The notes under the pieces are model-generated. The model was not told the origin of the DNA and searched no databases. It saw only the letters and a list, made by a program, of their open reading frames with translations. The translations under genes were made by a program, and so were the position numbers. DNA of 28,590 nucleotides, from IMG/VR virus record IMGVR_UViG_3300017742_002692, positions 1 through 28,590 of that record; one strand, given 5' to 3'. Below, piece by piece: positions 7,827-15,668 of this stretch. Position 1 is the first letter of the stretch. Each line of letters begins with the position of its first letter. Origin of the DNA: a virus.

Positions 7827-9114
7827 TACATATTGCCCAATACCCTGGATATTTCAAGCAGTACGCAACAATGGAGATGTGCGAGTTTGCTGTCAGGCAA
7901 ATATTACTAAAAATCAAGGTGTAATACGACATCCTGATGGACGTAGTTATAATGCTGGCAGAGATAATATGCACGAAGCTCGTAACGCAGAAATGATGCT
8001 TGAGATGCGTAAAAATATGTTAAATGGTGTCTGGAGTACAGAATGCGCAAGATGCCAGCAAGAAGAAGAAAGCGGACTAAACAGCAGACGTACATACGAA
8101 AACGAACGCTGGGGACAAACATACAGTAAAGAATGGGCCGCTAGTGTAACTGATGATCAAGGTGCTATAGACACGCCTGTCAGGTACCTTGACTTACGTT
8201 TTGGTAACCTATGTAACCTTGCTTGTCGTATGTGTGGGCCAACAGATAGTCATACCTGGTATAAAGATCATGTAGCACTATATGGAAACAAATATAAAGA
8301 CACTCACGGTACAGTAGAACTAGAACAAAATTCCAAAGGCAGATGGTTTACAAATGATTATGACTGGCATAACAGTGAAACATTTTGGGAATATTTAGAA
8401 AACAATTTACATAATATAGAACATGTATACATGGCAGGAGGCGAGCCGTTAATGATAGAACGCCACTACGACTTCCTGCAAAAATGTATAGACACGGATA
8501 ATGCCAAAAACATATTGCTAGAGTATAATACAAATGTTACTAGTATACCAGATCGTGTGTTAGATATGTGGGCGCAATTTAAACAAGTTCTTATTGGTGC
8601 AAGTGTAGATGGATATGGAGACGTATTAGAGTATCAGCGATACCCTGCTAAGTGGAATACAATAGAAAGCAACTTACGTAAAATAGACCAATTACCCAAT
8701 AACATTTATGCATGGCTTAGTTTAACAGTTACAAGTTTAAATGTATTTCATATTCCTGACTTTATGCTTTGGAAATTACAGCAAGGATATAGCAAAATAA
8801 ATAGCAGTAAGCGCAAGCCTCTAATTACGCATCATGTTGCACATAGACCCTTTCATATGAATATACAAGTTTTACCTGACGAACTTAAAAAAGATGTTGC
8901 TAAAAAATACAGCAAAAGTTTAAAATTATTTCCTGAAGATTTACAGGATAAGGCAGGCAATGTATTAGATAGCATTACAAACTATATGAACAAAGATAGT
9001 TTACATTCGCAACATTGGAATGATTTTGTTGTGAGAACAAAAAAATTAGATGAGCGCAGAGGGCAAAATATATTAGATATTGTACCTCAATACAAGGAGT
9101 ACTTTAATGAATAA
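7819..9114 (+). CDS. Radical SAM protein with N-terminal twitch/SPASM-like domain (group C)
   Basis: The 431-residue protein begins with a cysteine pattern usually found after the radical SAM core: C6, then PW, G-V-R-V-C24-C25, and C76-x-x-C79. The core follows, with CX3CX2C at C132, C136, C139 (LCNLACRMC) and GGEP at 207-210 (YMAGGEPLMIERHY). This order matches proteins annotated as twitch-domain-containing radical SAM proteins. Two paralogues lie downstream (10489 and 11882). The C-terminal third is long, with no further cysteine motif. It probably carries a second iron-sulfur cluster used in electron transfer or substrate binding. The substrate is unknown. It overlaps both neighbouring genes by 8 bases. 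Confidence 0.85.
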   Translation: MNNTYCPIPWIFQAVRNNGDVRVCCQANITKNQGVIRHPDGRSYNAGRDNMHEARNAEMMLEMRKNMLNGVWSTECARCQQEEESGLNSRRTYENERWGQTYSKEWAASVTDDQGAIDTPVRYLDLRFGNLCNLACRMCGPTDSHTWYKDHVALYGNKYKDTHGTVELEQNSKGRWFTNDYDWHNSETFWEYLENNLHNIEHVYMAGGEPLMIERHYDFLQKCIDTDNAKNILLEYNTNVTSIPDRVLDMWAQFKQVLIGASVDGYGDVLEYQRYPAKWNTIESNLRKIDQLPNNIYAWLSLTVTSLNVFHIPDFMLWKLQQGYSKINSSKRKPLITHHVAHRPFHMNIQVLPDELKKDVAKKYSKSLKLFPEDLQDKAGNVLDSITNYMNKDSLHSQHWNDFVVRTKKLDERRGQNILDIVPQYKEYFNE

Positions 9115-9898
9115 AATTTATCAAACACCATATGGAAATGTACATATTCCTGTGTATGCACCTAAGATTAGTATTTTATGCAGTGGCGGGTTTGATAGTG
9201 CATTACTTTTATACATGGTAGCAAAGACATGTCAAGAGTTTAATCCTACAGCAACAATAATGCCTTTGACAGTAGTTAGAGCGACTGATGATACTGATGA
9301 TGAACACAGACGTAGAGTAGATAATTTGCCAATTGTAGATAATATTATTAATTGGGTTAGAGGACATTTTCCAGACATAGATATACAAGACAAGCAATAT
9401 AAACTAGCATACAAGTATTGGGAAAATAAAAACATATCTTATTTAGAAGCACAGAAAAATTTAATTAAAGAAAGTATTGATATAAGTTTACTAGATGATT
9501 TACAAGAACCTTACAAACATATACAACTAAATTTTAATGGTGTAACAAAAAATCCTCCAGTACCCATGGACTTCACAGCAGATATGCATCAGTTTAGAGA
9601 ATTGCATAGAGATACAAATTGTAAAAAGCATCAGCCTATGAGTGATGGTAGTGCTAGTACTAGTCATAAAGTGGGCTGGAAATATCCTGACTTAGTTGAG
9701 TTTATAGAAGCATTTAGAAATGCTGACAAACGTGTAACGATTACTTTAGCAAAACAGTTGGGTATATTTTGGGATTTAAATAATATGACACGTAGTTGTG
9801 AAGGTAATCATTTAGACACAAACTACTGGACAACAACTTGTGGAAAATGTTGGTGGTGCCAGGAACGTGACTGGGCTGTCAAGGAAGTTTATGCTTAG
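9107..9898 (+). CDS. QueC-like PP-loop ATPase
   Basis: The 263-residue protein has the PP-loop SGGFDS (26-31) that binds ATP and releases pyrophosphate. It ends with a zinc-type set C231, C245, C248, C251 (CGKCWWC), the same arrangement as the C-x8-C-x2-C-x2-C of QueC, with a longer first gap. QueC converts 7-carboxy-7-deazaguanine to 7-cyano-7-deazaguanine (preQ0). A QueE-like enzyme, which makes that substrate, is encoded at 26069-26962. The protein is somewhat longer than bacterial QueC, and its middle (about 120-180) does not resemble it closely. It could therefore amidate or thiolate another carboxylate made by the cassette. The ATG at 9107 overlaps the upstream stop by 8 bases; an in-frame ATG at 9080 is deeper inside that gene and less likely. 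Confidence 0.7.
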   Translation: MNKIYQTPYGNVHIPVYAPKISILCSGGFDSALLLYMVAKTCQEFNPTATIMPLTVVRATDDTDDEHRRRVDNLPIVDNIINWVRGHFPDIDIQDKQYKLAYKYWENKNISYLEAQKNLIKESIDISLLDDLQEPYKHIQLNFNGVTKNPPVPMDFTADMHQFRELHRDTNCKKHQPMSDGSASTSHKVGWKYPDLVEFIEAFRNADKRVTITLAKQLGIFWDLNNMTRSCEGNHLDTNYWTTTCGKCWWCQERDWAVKEVYA

Positions 9899-10499
9899 GG
9901 TTGGCAGTTATGTATGGCATCATACAAGGACCAATCCTGTAGAAATAACAAGTTTATTTCGCGACTGTGATGTAATCTTATTACAAAGGTTTCCTGAACG
10001 TTATAAAAGTTATTTTGGTCATTGTCATTTCTTTGAAAACTGGCAACAGCATGGTATGTTAGTAAAAGGTGGCAACAATATTGATTGTTACACATTACAA
10101 AATAATCCAGCCACACATAGCATTAGTCAAGGTAGGGTTATACCTACTCTTAGATTACCAAATTTAAATATAATTAGTTGTTTAACAAGTTACGATATTC
10201 CGAATCAAAATAATCAACTTCATCAAGTTATGGAACTTTTTGATTCCCAAGACAACCCTAGTGTAATTGTTGGAGACATGCACTGGGAAGATCAATATAT
10301 AAATAATTTATATGAAAAGTATCAGTTAATTAATCACATTAAAGAGCCCACATTTACAGGCAGACGTGGAGAAAAACTTTCTTTAGATAAAATTTTAACT
10401 GCACAAGACGTTGTTATAAGTGACATTAGAATACACTCTGAGCTTGCAAGTAATAACATAGAACATTATCCATTGGAGTTTACAATAGATGTCAAATAA
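9891..10499 (+). CDS. EEP-fold (endonuclease/exonuclease/phosphatase-like) protein
   Basis: The 202-residue protein follows the outline of the EEP fold: CDVILLQRF (about 26-34), in the place of the catalytic D-x-x-x-x-Q-E strand; VGDMHW (about 124-129), in the place of GDFN; TFTGRRGEKLSLDKIL, in the place of the substrate-loop S-x-I-D-x-I; and IEHYPLEF near the end, in the place of SDHxP. In the last, the usual aspartate is a glutamate, and the metal-binding glutamate of the first motif is an arginine, so activity as a nuclease is doubtful. A phosphodiesterase or phosphatase acting on the pathway product, or a non-catalytic binder, is possible. The start is set by the AAGGAAG site before ATG 9891 and the 8-base overlap with the upstream gene. 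Confidence 0.5.
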   Translation: MLRVGSYVWHHTRTNPVEITSLFRDCDVILLQRFPERYKSYFGHCHFFENWQQHGMLVKGGNNIDCYTLQNNPATHSISQGRVIPTLRLPNLNIISCLTSYDIPNQNNQLHQVMELFDSQDNPSVIVGDMHWEDQYINNLYEKYQLINHIKEPTFTGRRGEKLSLDKILTAQDVVISDIRIHSELASNNIEHYPLEFTIDVK

Positions 10500-11889
10500 A
10501 GTAAGTGATACATTTTGCATTTTACCTTGGGTGCATTTAAGTACTAGACCAGACGGTAGCATGCGTGTATGTTGCACAGCAAACGCAAGTAGCGTTGGGC
10601 CTACTAACGATAAAGAACATGGTGGTATGGTAGGTGTACTTAAAGATGACGAAGGCAAACCTAACAATCTTAACATAACAGACTTCCAAAGCAGTTGGAA
10701 TAGCAAATATATGCGTAATGTACGCAAGCAAATGCTGAATGGAGAAGTGCCTCCTAGTTGTAGTAAATGCTTTAAAGAAGAGGCGGCTGGGCATCGTAGT
10801 AAACGGATGTGGGAAACTGCATATTGGAGTCAGCGTGTTGATGTAGATAAATTAATATTAGACACACAGGAAGACGGCAGTGTGCCTCCTAAATTAACTT
10901 ACATAGATTTACGTTTTGGTACCAAGTGCCAACTTGCTTGTGTAATGTGTAGCCCACATGACAGTAGTGGTTGGATAAAGGATTGGAGTGCAATACATCC
11001 TCAGATTAAGAACGAAAGTTTAAAAAGCAACACACAGTGGCGTGATAAAGGAAGTATAAACGGAAGTAGTTATAACTGGCATAAACACAATCCAACTTTT
11101 TGGGAACAGTTTTATGAACAAATCCCAAACATGCAACAAATTTATTTTGCCGGAGGCGAAAGTTTAATTATTGAGGAACACTATGAGATACTTGAAGAAT
11201 GTATTAGGCAAGGCCATGCAAAAAATCTGGAACTACGTTATAACTCAAATGGAGTTGAATGGCGAGAGGATTTATTTGATTTATGGCGAGAATTCAAACT
11301 GGTGCGTTTCCATTATTCGGTAGATAGTATACATGAAATGAACGACTATATTCGTTATCCAAGTGAATGGAAACGTACACAAGAAGTATTTCATATACTA
11401 GATACCCAAACTTCAAACAATGTAGAAGTAACAGTTGCTTGTGCAGTACAAGCACTTAATGTATACTACTTGCCAGACTTTATTAAATGGAAATTAGAAC
11501 AACGCTTTAATAAAATTAACATGTGGCCCTTTGGAGCAGGTGGGATTAATTATCACTTTGTGTACCATCCGCCACATCTTAATGTTAAAGTATTGCCTGC
11601 ATGGTTTAAAGCAGAATGTCGTAAAAAGTATGAAGAGTTTTATCCTTGGTGGGAAGCTAATTGGGAATTAAGTATACCAAGTTGGTATAAAGGAAAAGTA
11701 GAATACGACAAATGGCGATCAGCTGATTATGGTATTAAACGTTTAGAAGGTATGTTAAACTTTATGGAAAGCGAAGACTGGAGTGTACGTTTACCTGAGA
11801 TGCAGGAATTTTTAAAATTATGCGACAGACAGCGTAACAATAGTTTTAGTGCTACCTTTCCTGAAATGAAGGATATTTTTAATGAGTAA
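10489..11889 (+). CDS. Radical SAM protein with N-terminal twitch/SPASM-like domain (group C)
   Basis: The 466-residue protein repeats the layout of the gene at 7819. Its N-terminal cysteines are C10, C28, C29, C91 and C94 (PPSCSKC), with PW at 13-14 and a W-N-S-x-x-M-R-x-x-R helix between them. The core CX3CX2C is at C147, C151, C154 (KCQLACVMC). The SAM-binding motif reads GGES (222-225) instead of GGEP; the first three residues, which contact SAM, are kept. It is the longest group C member. It overlaps the upstream gene by 11 bases and the downstream one by 8. Likely role: a radical modification in the same pathway as its two paralogues, with an unknown substrate. Confidence 0.85.
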   Translation: MSNKVSDTFCILPWVHLSTRPDGSMRVCCTANASSVGPTNDKEHGGMVGVLKDDEGKPNNLNITDFQSSWNSKYMRNVRKQMLNGEVPPSCSKCFKEEAAGHRSKRMWETAYWSQRVDVDKLILDTQEDGSVPPKLTYIDLRFGTKCQLACVMCSPHDSSGWIKDWSAIHPQIKNESLKSNTQWRDKGSINGSSYNWHKHNPTFWEQFYEQIPNMQQIYFAGGESLIIEEHYEILEECIRQGHAKNLELRYNSNGVEWREDLFDLWREFKLVRFHYSVDSIHEMNDYIRYPSEWKRTQEVFHILDTQTSNNVEVTVACAVQALNVYYLPDFIKWKLEQRFNKINMWPFGAGGINYHFVYHPPHLNVKVLPAWFKAECRKKYEEFYPWWEANWELSIPSWYKGKVEYDKWRSADYGIKRLEGMLNFMESEDWSVRLPEMQEFLKLCDRQRNNSFSATFPEMKDIFNE

Positions 11890-13117
11890 AGATACATTCT
11901 GTGGCATGCCATTTACTCATCTTAATATTAAGAATGAAGGTAAGTTAAGTGCATGCTGGAGATATCCTGATCCAGTAGGAGATTTTTTAACAGATACACT
12001 TACTGATACTTGGAACAGTGAAAAACTAAGACAAGTTCGTAAAGATTTACTTAATGGTGTACAACATAGTAGTTGCAAAAGTTGTTGGGATTTAGAACGC
12101 AGTGGTGCTGAAAGTCTAAGACAACGTAGCATTGACATGTATAATATTGATGAAACTGCGGTAAGAAATACATGTAAAAAAGATGGAACTTATCCTTTAA
12201 AAAAATTAACAAGTATAGAGATAAGATTTGACAATATATGTAACTTAATGTGTAGACATTGTAGTCCAACATACAGTAGTGTATGGGAACAAGTTGTTAA
12301 AAAGGATCAGGCATTAATGGACGAAATGCTTATTGCAGGAACTTTTAGAGTATATGAAAAACATGTAAGTCTTACACAAGATATAATAGACGAAGTGGCA
12401 TTCCTTAGTCCCAATCTCAATGAAGTAATGATAACGGGTGGGGAACCACTATACCACAGTAAGCACTATGATTTTTTAGAAAAACTTATACCAGAAGCTC
12501 ATCATATTACACTACAATACAACAGTAATTTTAGCACATTAGAATACAAAGGCAAAAGTATATTAGATCTTTGGCGACATTTTAAACATGTAAGTATTCG
12601 TGTTAGTTTAGATGCTTATCCAGAAATATATGATTATGTTAGAGTAAGAGGCGATTTAGGAGAAGCAGAAAATAATATTAAACTAGCTCGTCGTACATTA
12701 CCAAATTTATTCATGAGTGCTACATGTACTGCTAGTTTATTAAATGTTACTCGTTTACCACAAATAGCGGATTATTATCATAATACACTAGGTTTGCAAT
12801 TTCACAGTAGTCTAGTTCAATATCCAAGAGCATTAAATCCTAAGTTACTGCCGCAAAAGTTAAAAGACAAAGTAACTAAAGACTTTGAAGAGTATGTTGT
12901 TGGTGGTAATTTAAAAGATATACACCCTATTAGAGAATGGGCAGAACACTATCGTGCCCGCTGGAAAAAATTTGGCTTTAATGTTATAAATTATATGAAT
13001 GGCGAAGACTGGCATGAATACTGGCCTGAATTTGTAAATTATACAAAAGCACAAGATAATTACCATAATACAAATATATTAGATTATTATCCTGAGTTTA
13101 AGGAATATTGGAAATGA
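11882..13117 (+). CDS. Radical SAM protein with reduced N-terminal twitch domain (group C)
   Basis: The 411-residue protein is the third group C copy. Its N-terminal domain has C7, C25, C65 and C68 (SSCKSC), but the CC pair of the paralogues is CW, so this auxiliary cluster has one fewer cysteine. The core CX3CX2C is at C120, C124, C127 (ICNLMCRHC) and GGEP at 186-189 (MITGGEPLYHSKHYDF). It has the same W-N-S-x-x-L-R-x-V-R helix as the others. Its ATG overlaps the previous stop by 8 bases and its stop overlaps the SDR gene as ATGA. Four cysteines still suffice for a 4Fe-4S cluster, so the change may be neutral or may open a site for substrate. Confidence 0.85.
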   Translation: MSKDTFCGMPFTHLNIKNEGKLSACWRYPDPVGDFLTDTLTDTWNSEKLRQVRKDLLNGVQHSSCKSCWDLERSGAESLRQRSIDMYNIDETAVRNTCKKDGTYPLKKLTSIEIRFDNICNLMCRHCSPTYSSVWEQVVKKDQALMDEMLIAGTFRVYEKHVSLTQDIIDEVAFLSPNLNEVMITGGEPLYHSKHYDFLEKLIPEAHHITLQYNSNFSTLEYKGKSILDLWRHFKHVSIRVSLDAYPEIYDYVRVRGDLGEAENNIKLARRTLPNLFMSATCTASLLNVTRLPQIADYYHNTLGLQFHSSLVQYPRALNPKLLPQKLKDKVTKDFEEYVVGGNLKDIHPIREWAEHYRARWKKFGFNVINYMNGEDWHEYWPEFVNYTKAQDNYHNTNILDYYPEFKEYWK

Positions 13118-13683
13118 AGATATTGATAAGCGGAAACGAAGATACTGGACTTAGTGCTAGTATTGGTAAATCTTGTCTTTTACGTGACATTACTTACTGT
13201 AGTCGTACTACAGGTTATGATCTTACATTAGATAAAGATCAAAAACGTTTCGCACAACTAGCATTAGAACATGATACTATAATACTTTGTGCAGCTCTTT
13301 GGAAGTTTAATCAAACTGTATTACTAGATTTAGTTGCAAAAACGTGTGTAGAATCAAATCACAGGCCACACATAATTTGTATTGGTAGTACTACAGATCG
13401 TGTCAAGAAGGGCGGAGGTTGGCTGTATAATGCAGAGAAAAAAGCCCTTAGGGATTATTGCAATACTTGGGGAATTAATGGTGTCTGGGGCTCTAAGAGC
13501 CCTAAAGTAACTCTTGTTAGCTTTGGCACATTAAGTAATAATGCAACCAAACATCCAGACCGCAAGTGTATGGATATAGATCAAGCCGCTGAGTATATTA
13601 AATGGATTATAGACCAGCCTAACAATATAACAATAAATGAAATAAGTATAGATCCTATGCAAGGAGATTACTGGCATGAGTGA
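13114..13683 (+). CDS. SDR-like NAD(P)-dependent oxidoreductase
   Basis: The 189-residue protein starts with a beta strand and glycine-containing turn (KILISGNEDTGLSASIGK, 2-19) suited to a dinucleotide. CIGSTTD (89-95) supplies the serine, and GGWLYNAEKKAL (101-112) the Y105-x3-K109 pair, of short-chain dehydrogenases/reductases. It is shorter than the usual 250 residues, and the N-terminal motif is TG-x-SASIG rather than TGxxxGxG. Such enzymes reduce or oxidise a sugar or alcohol with NAD(P)H, or epimerise or dehydrate nucleotide sugars. The start is the ATG at 13114, overlapping the previous stop by 4 bases. It lies between two radical SAM genes, so an oxidised radical product may be its substrate (inference). 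Confidence 0.6.
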   Translation: MKILISGNEDTGLSASIGKSCLLRDITYCSRTTGYDLTLDKDQKRFAQLALEHDTIILCAALWKFNQTVLLDLVAKTCVESNHRPHIICIGSTTDRVKKGGGWLYNAEKKALRDYCNTWGINGVWGSKSPKVTLVSFGTLSNNATKHPDRKCMDIDQAAEYIKWIIDQPNNITINEISIDPMQGDYWHE

Positions 13684-14830
13684 TTTAAAATGGAGCGAAT
13701 ATGATTTTACTAAGATACCCTTCGATGATCTTGTTAGGGTTGGTCAGCGGACTATGCTCTATCGTGATATGTTTACAGTTAGTTGGTTACTCGGAAGATT
13801 CTGTAACTACAAATGCAGCTACTGTTGGCCATATGCGAGAAGCGACCGTAAAGACCACCGACCTACCGAGTTATGCTTGCGTACAGTGGATGAAATTAAA
13901 CGTCAAGCCCGAGAGCGAGGTTTCAATTCTTTTCACTTCTCCCTGTCAGGAGGAGAACCTACTTTCCATCCTGGATACTTGGACATTATGGAGCACCTTG
14001 CAAAAGATGTAGAAAATACAAACTTTACAAGTGTACATATGACTAGTAATTGTAGTCGTAACATGAAATGGTTTGAGTCTTATGTTGATCATGCAAGTAA
14101 ATTTCATAGAGCTAGTATTACAGCAAGCCTGCATACAGAGCATGTGAACACACCGCAACGAATGCAAGAATTTGCAGACAAATTAATATTTTGTCAAGAG
14201 CATGATGTACAAATTACAATTAATCAAGTTATGGTACCTGAATGGTTCAATAGAGACTGGGATAATGCTTTATTTTTTCATGAGCAAGGTATTAATGTAA
14301 CACTTAAACCACAAAGTGACCCCACTGCTAGTAAAGTAGTTGAAGGATACACTCCAGAGCAATTACAAACGTTGCACAACGGTATGCCACAGCGTGGGTT
14401 TACTGAAATTAAAAATAAACATGTAGATAGACCTAAGCCTAATTTTAAAAGAGAACCTGATCCATTATATTGGAAAGACCACAGTCATGTTCCACAACAT
14501 TTTCAGGTAGAATTTAGAGATAAAGATGGCGAATACTGGTACATGGATCAAGCGGAGAGATTTAATGCGTTTAACTTTAACAAATTTTGTGGTTGGGAGT
14601 GTAGTAGTGGTTATAGGGGCATTATTATACGTGAGCCTGATGGCAGTATTAAACGATCCTATAGTTGTCATGATAAACCACTTGGAAATATTGAAACAGG
14701 ATTCAAATTATTTGATGGGCCTGTAAAGTGTATCAGTCCTAGTTGTGTAAGCAGTGCTGACAGCAAGATACCAAAACGTGCGCCAGGTACAAAGTTACCA
14801 TTATGGCCTGGAGACACTACCTATGAGTAA
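13676..14830 (+). CDS. Radical SAM protein (group B)
   Basis: The 384-residue protein has CX3CX2C at C43, C47, C50 (FCNYKCSYC) and GGEP at 92-95 (LSGGEPTFHPGY). The C-terminal part has cysteines in CGWECSSG, YSCHD and KCISPSC, the same order as in its paralogue at 5762, and closes with a P-x-GTK motif. Compared with that paralogue it has an N-terminal extension of about 17 residues. The two genes are 7 kb apart in the same operon, with the group A and C genes between them. Substrate unknown. The ATG overlaps the SDR gene by 8 bases, and the 3' end overlaps the sulfotransferase-like gene by 8 bases. Confidence 0.85.
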   Translation: MSDLKWSEYDFTKIPFDDLVRVGQRTMLYRDMFTVSWLLGRFCNYKCSYCWPYARSDRKDHRPTELCLRTVDEIKRQARERGFNSFHFSLSGGEPTFHPGYLDIMEHLAKDVENTNFTSVHMTSNCSRNMKWFESYVDHASKFHRASITASLHTEHVNTPQRMQEFADKLIFCQEHDVQITINQVMVPEWFNRDWDNALFFHEQGINVTLKPQSDPTASKVVEGYTPEQLQTLHNGMPQRGFTEIKNKHVDRPKPNFKREPDPLYWKDHSHVPQHFQVEFRDKDGEYWYMDQAERFNAFNFNKFCGWECSSGYRGIIIREPDGSIKRSYSCHDKPLGNIETGFKLFDGPVKCISPSCVSSADSKIPKRAPGTKLPLWPGDTTYE

Positions 14831-15668
14831 AGCACCATTTTTTATAAGTGCGCCTAGAACTAGAAGTAGTGTTTTGTTTGAAACCGCACAATTTTATGTT
14901 GAAAACGCATATAATTTAAAACCTTTAGGTAATCATACAGAGTTGTTTTTGGAATTTAGTCGTAATGCTGAGTTTTTAGATGTAAAAGAAGATAAAAAAT
15001 ATACTGCTGAATTATATCCTATTGCAAGTGGTGGTAATTTAAATGTACATTATGTATATCCGCCTGTTTTTAAAACAAGAAAAGATCGTAATTTATACAA
15101 AATACAAACCTTAGAATATTTAAAATTACAAGGTAATGAATTTAATATAAAAGGCACAATGCAAATAATTGATACATATCCTAGTATAATTGAGTTTTAC
15201 AAAGACAGACATTTTGTTATAACCAAAAGACGTAACATAACAGACTATGTGTGCAGTTTTTTTGTTGCTTACACAAGTAAATTATTTCATGCAAGACCCA
15301 ATAATCTAGACAGATATAAAAAAATTATACAGGATAAAGTACATATTGATCCTGAATTATTTCCACAAATTGGTAATTTACTCAAGCAAACAAAACAGTT
15401 ATGGCAAGTAGAAAGTTTACTAAAAGAAAAAGGATATAGTTATAGTGTTACTTACTATGAAGATTTAGATACACAACAAAAAATTAACAATAAACTAACT
15501 GAAATATTACAAACTGAAGATTGGATAAAATACTTACCTGACAACTATAGCGAACGTGTTCCAATTAAAATAGATAAAGATTATAGTGAGATAATAAGTA
15601 ATTATGAAGATATCAAGGACAGTATCAAAAGTTATATAAAGGATTCAGACATTGAACGATATATTTAG
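14823..15668 (+). CDS. P-loop sulfotransferase-like protein (third copy)
   Basis: The 281-residue protein begins FFISAPRTRSSVLFE (6-20), fitting the PAPS-binding loop near the N-terminus. TKRRNITDYVCSF (134-146) fits the 3'-phosphate segment. RRNxxD is shared with the two sulfotransferase-like genes at the left edge, but the rest is only distantly alike. An in-frame ATG at 14754 is far inside the previous gene; 14823 is chosen because it overlaps the stop by 8 bases and starts just before the first strand. Its place near the end of the cassette suits a late tailoring step using PAPS, perhaps made by the kinase at 1832. The acceptor is unknown, and the family call rests on two motifs. Confidence 0.65.
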   Translation: MSKAPFFISAPRTRSSVLFETAQFYVENAYNLKPLGNHTELFLEFSRNAEFLDVKEDKKYTAELYPIASGGNLNVHYVYPPVFKTRKDRNLYKIQTLEYLKLQGNEFNIKGTMQIIDTYPSIIEFYKDRHFVITKRRNITDYVCSFFVAYTSKLFHARPNNLDRYKKIIQDKVHIDPELFPQIGNLLKQTKQLWQVESLLKEKGYSYSVTYYEDLDTQQKINNKLTEILQTEDWIKYLPDNYSERVPIKIDKDYSEIISNYEDIKDSIKSYIKDSDIERYI

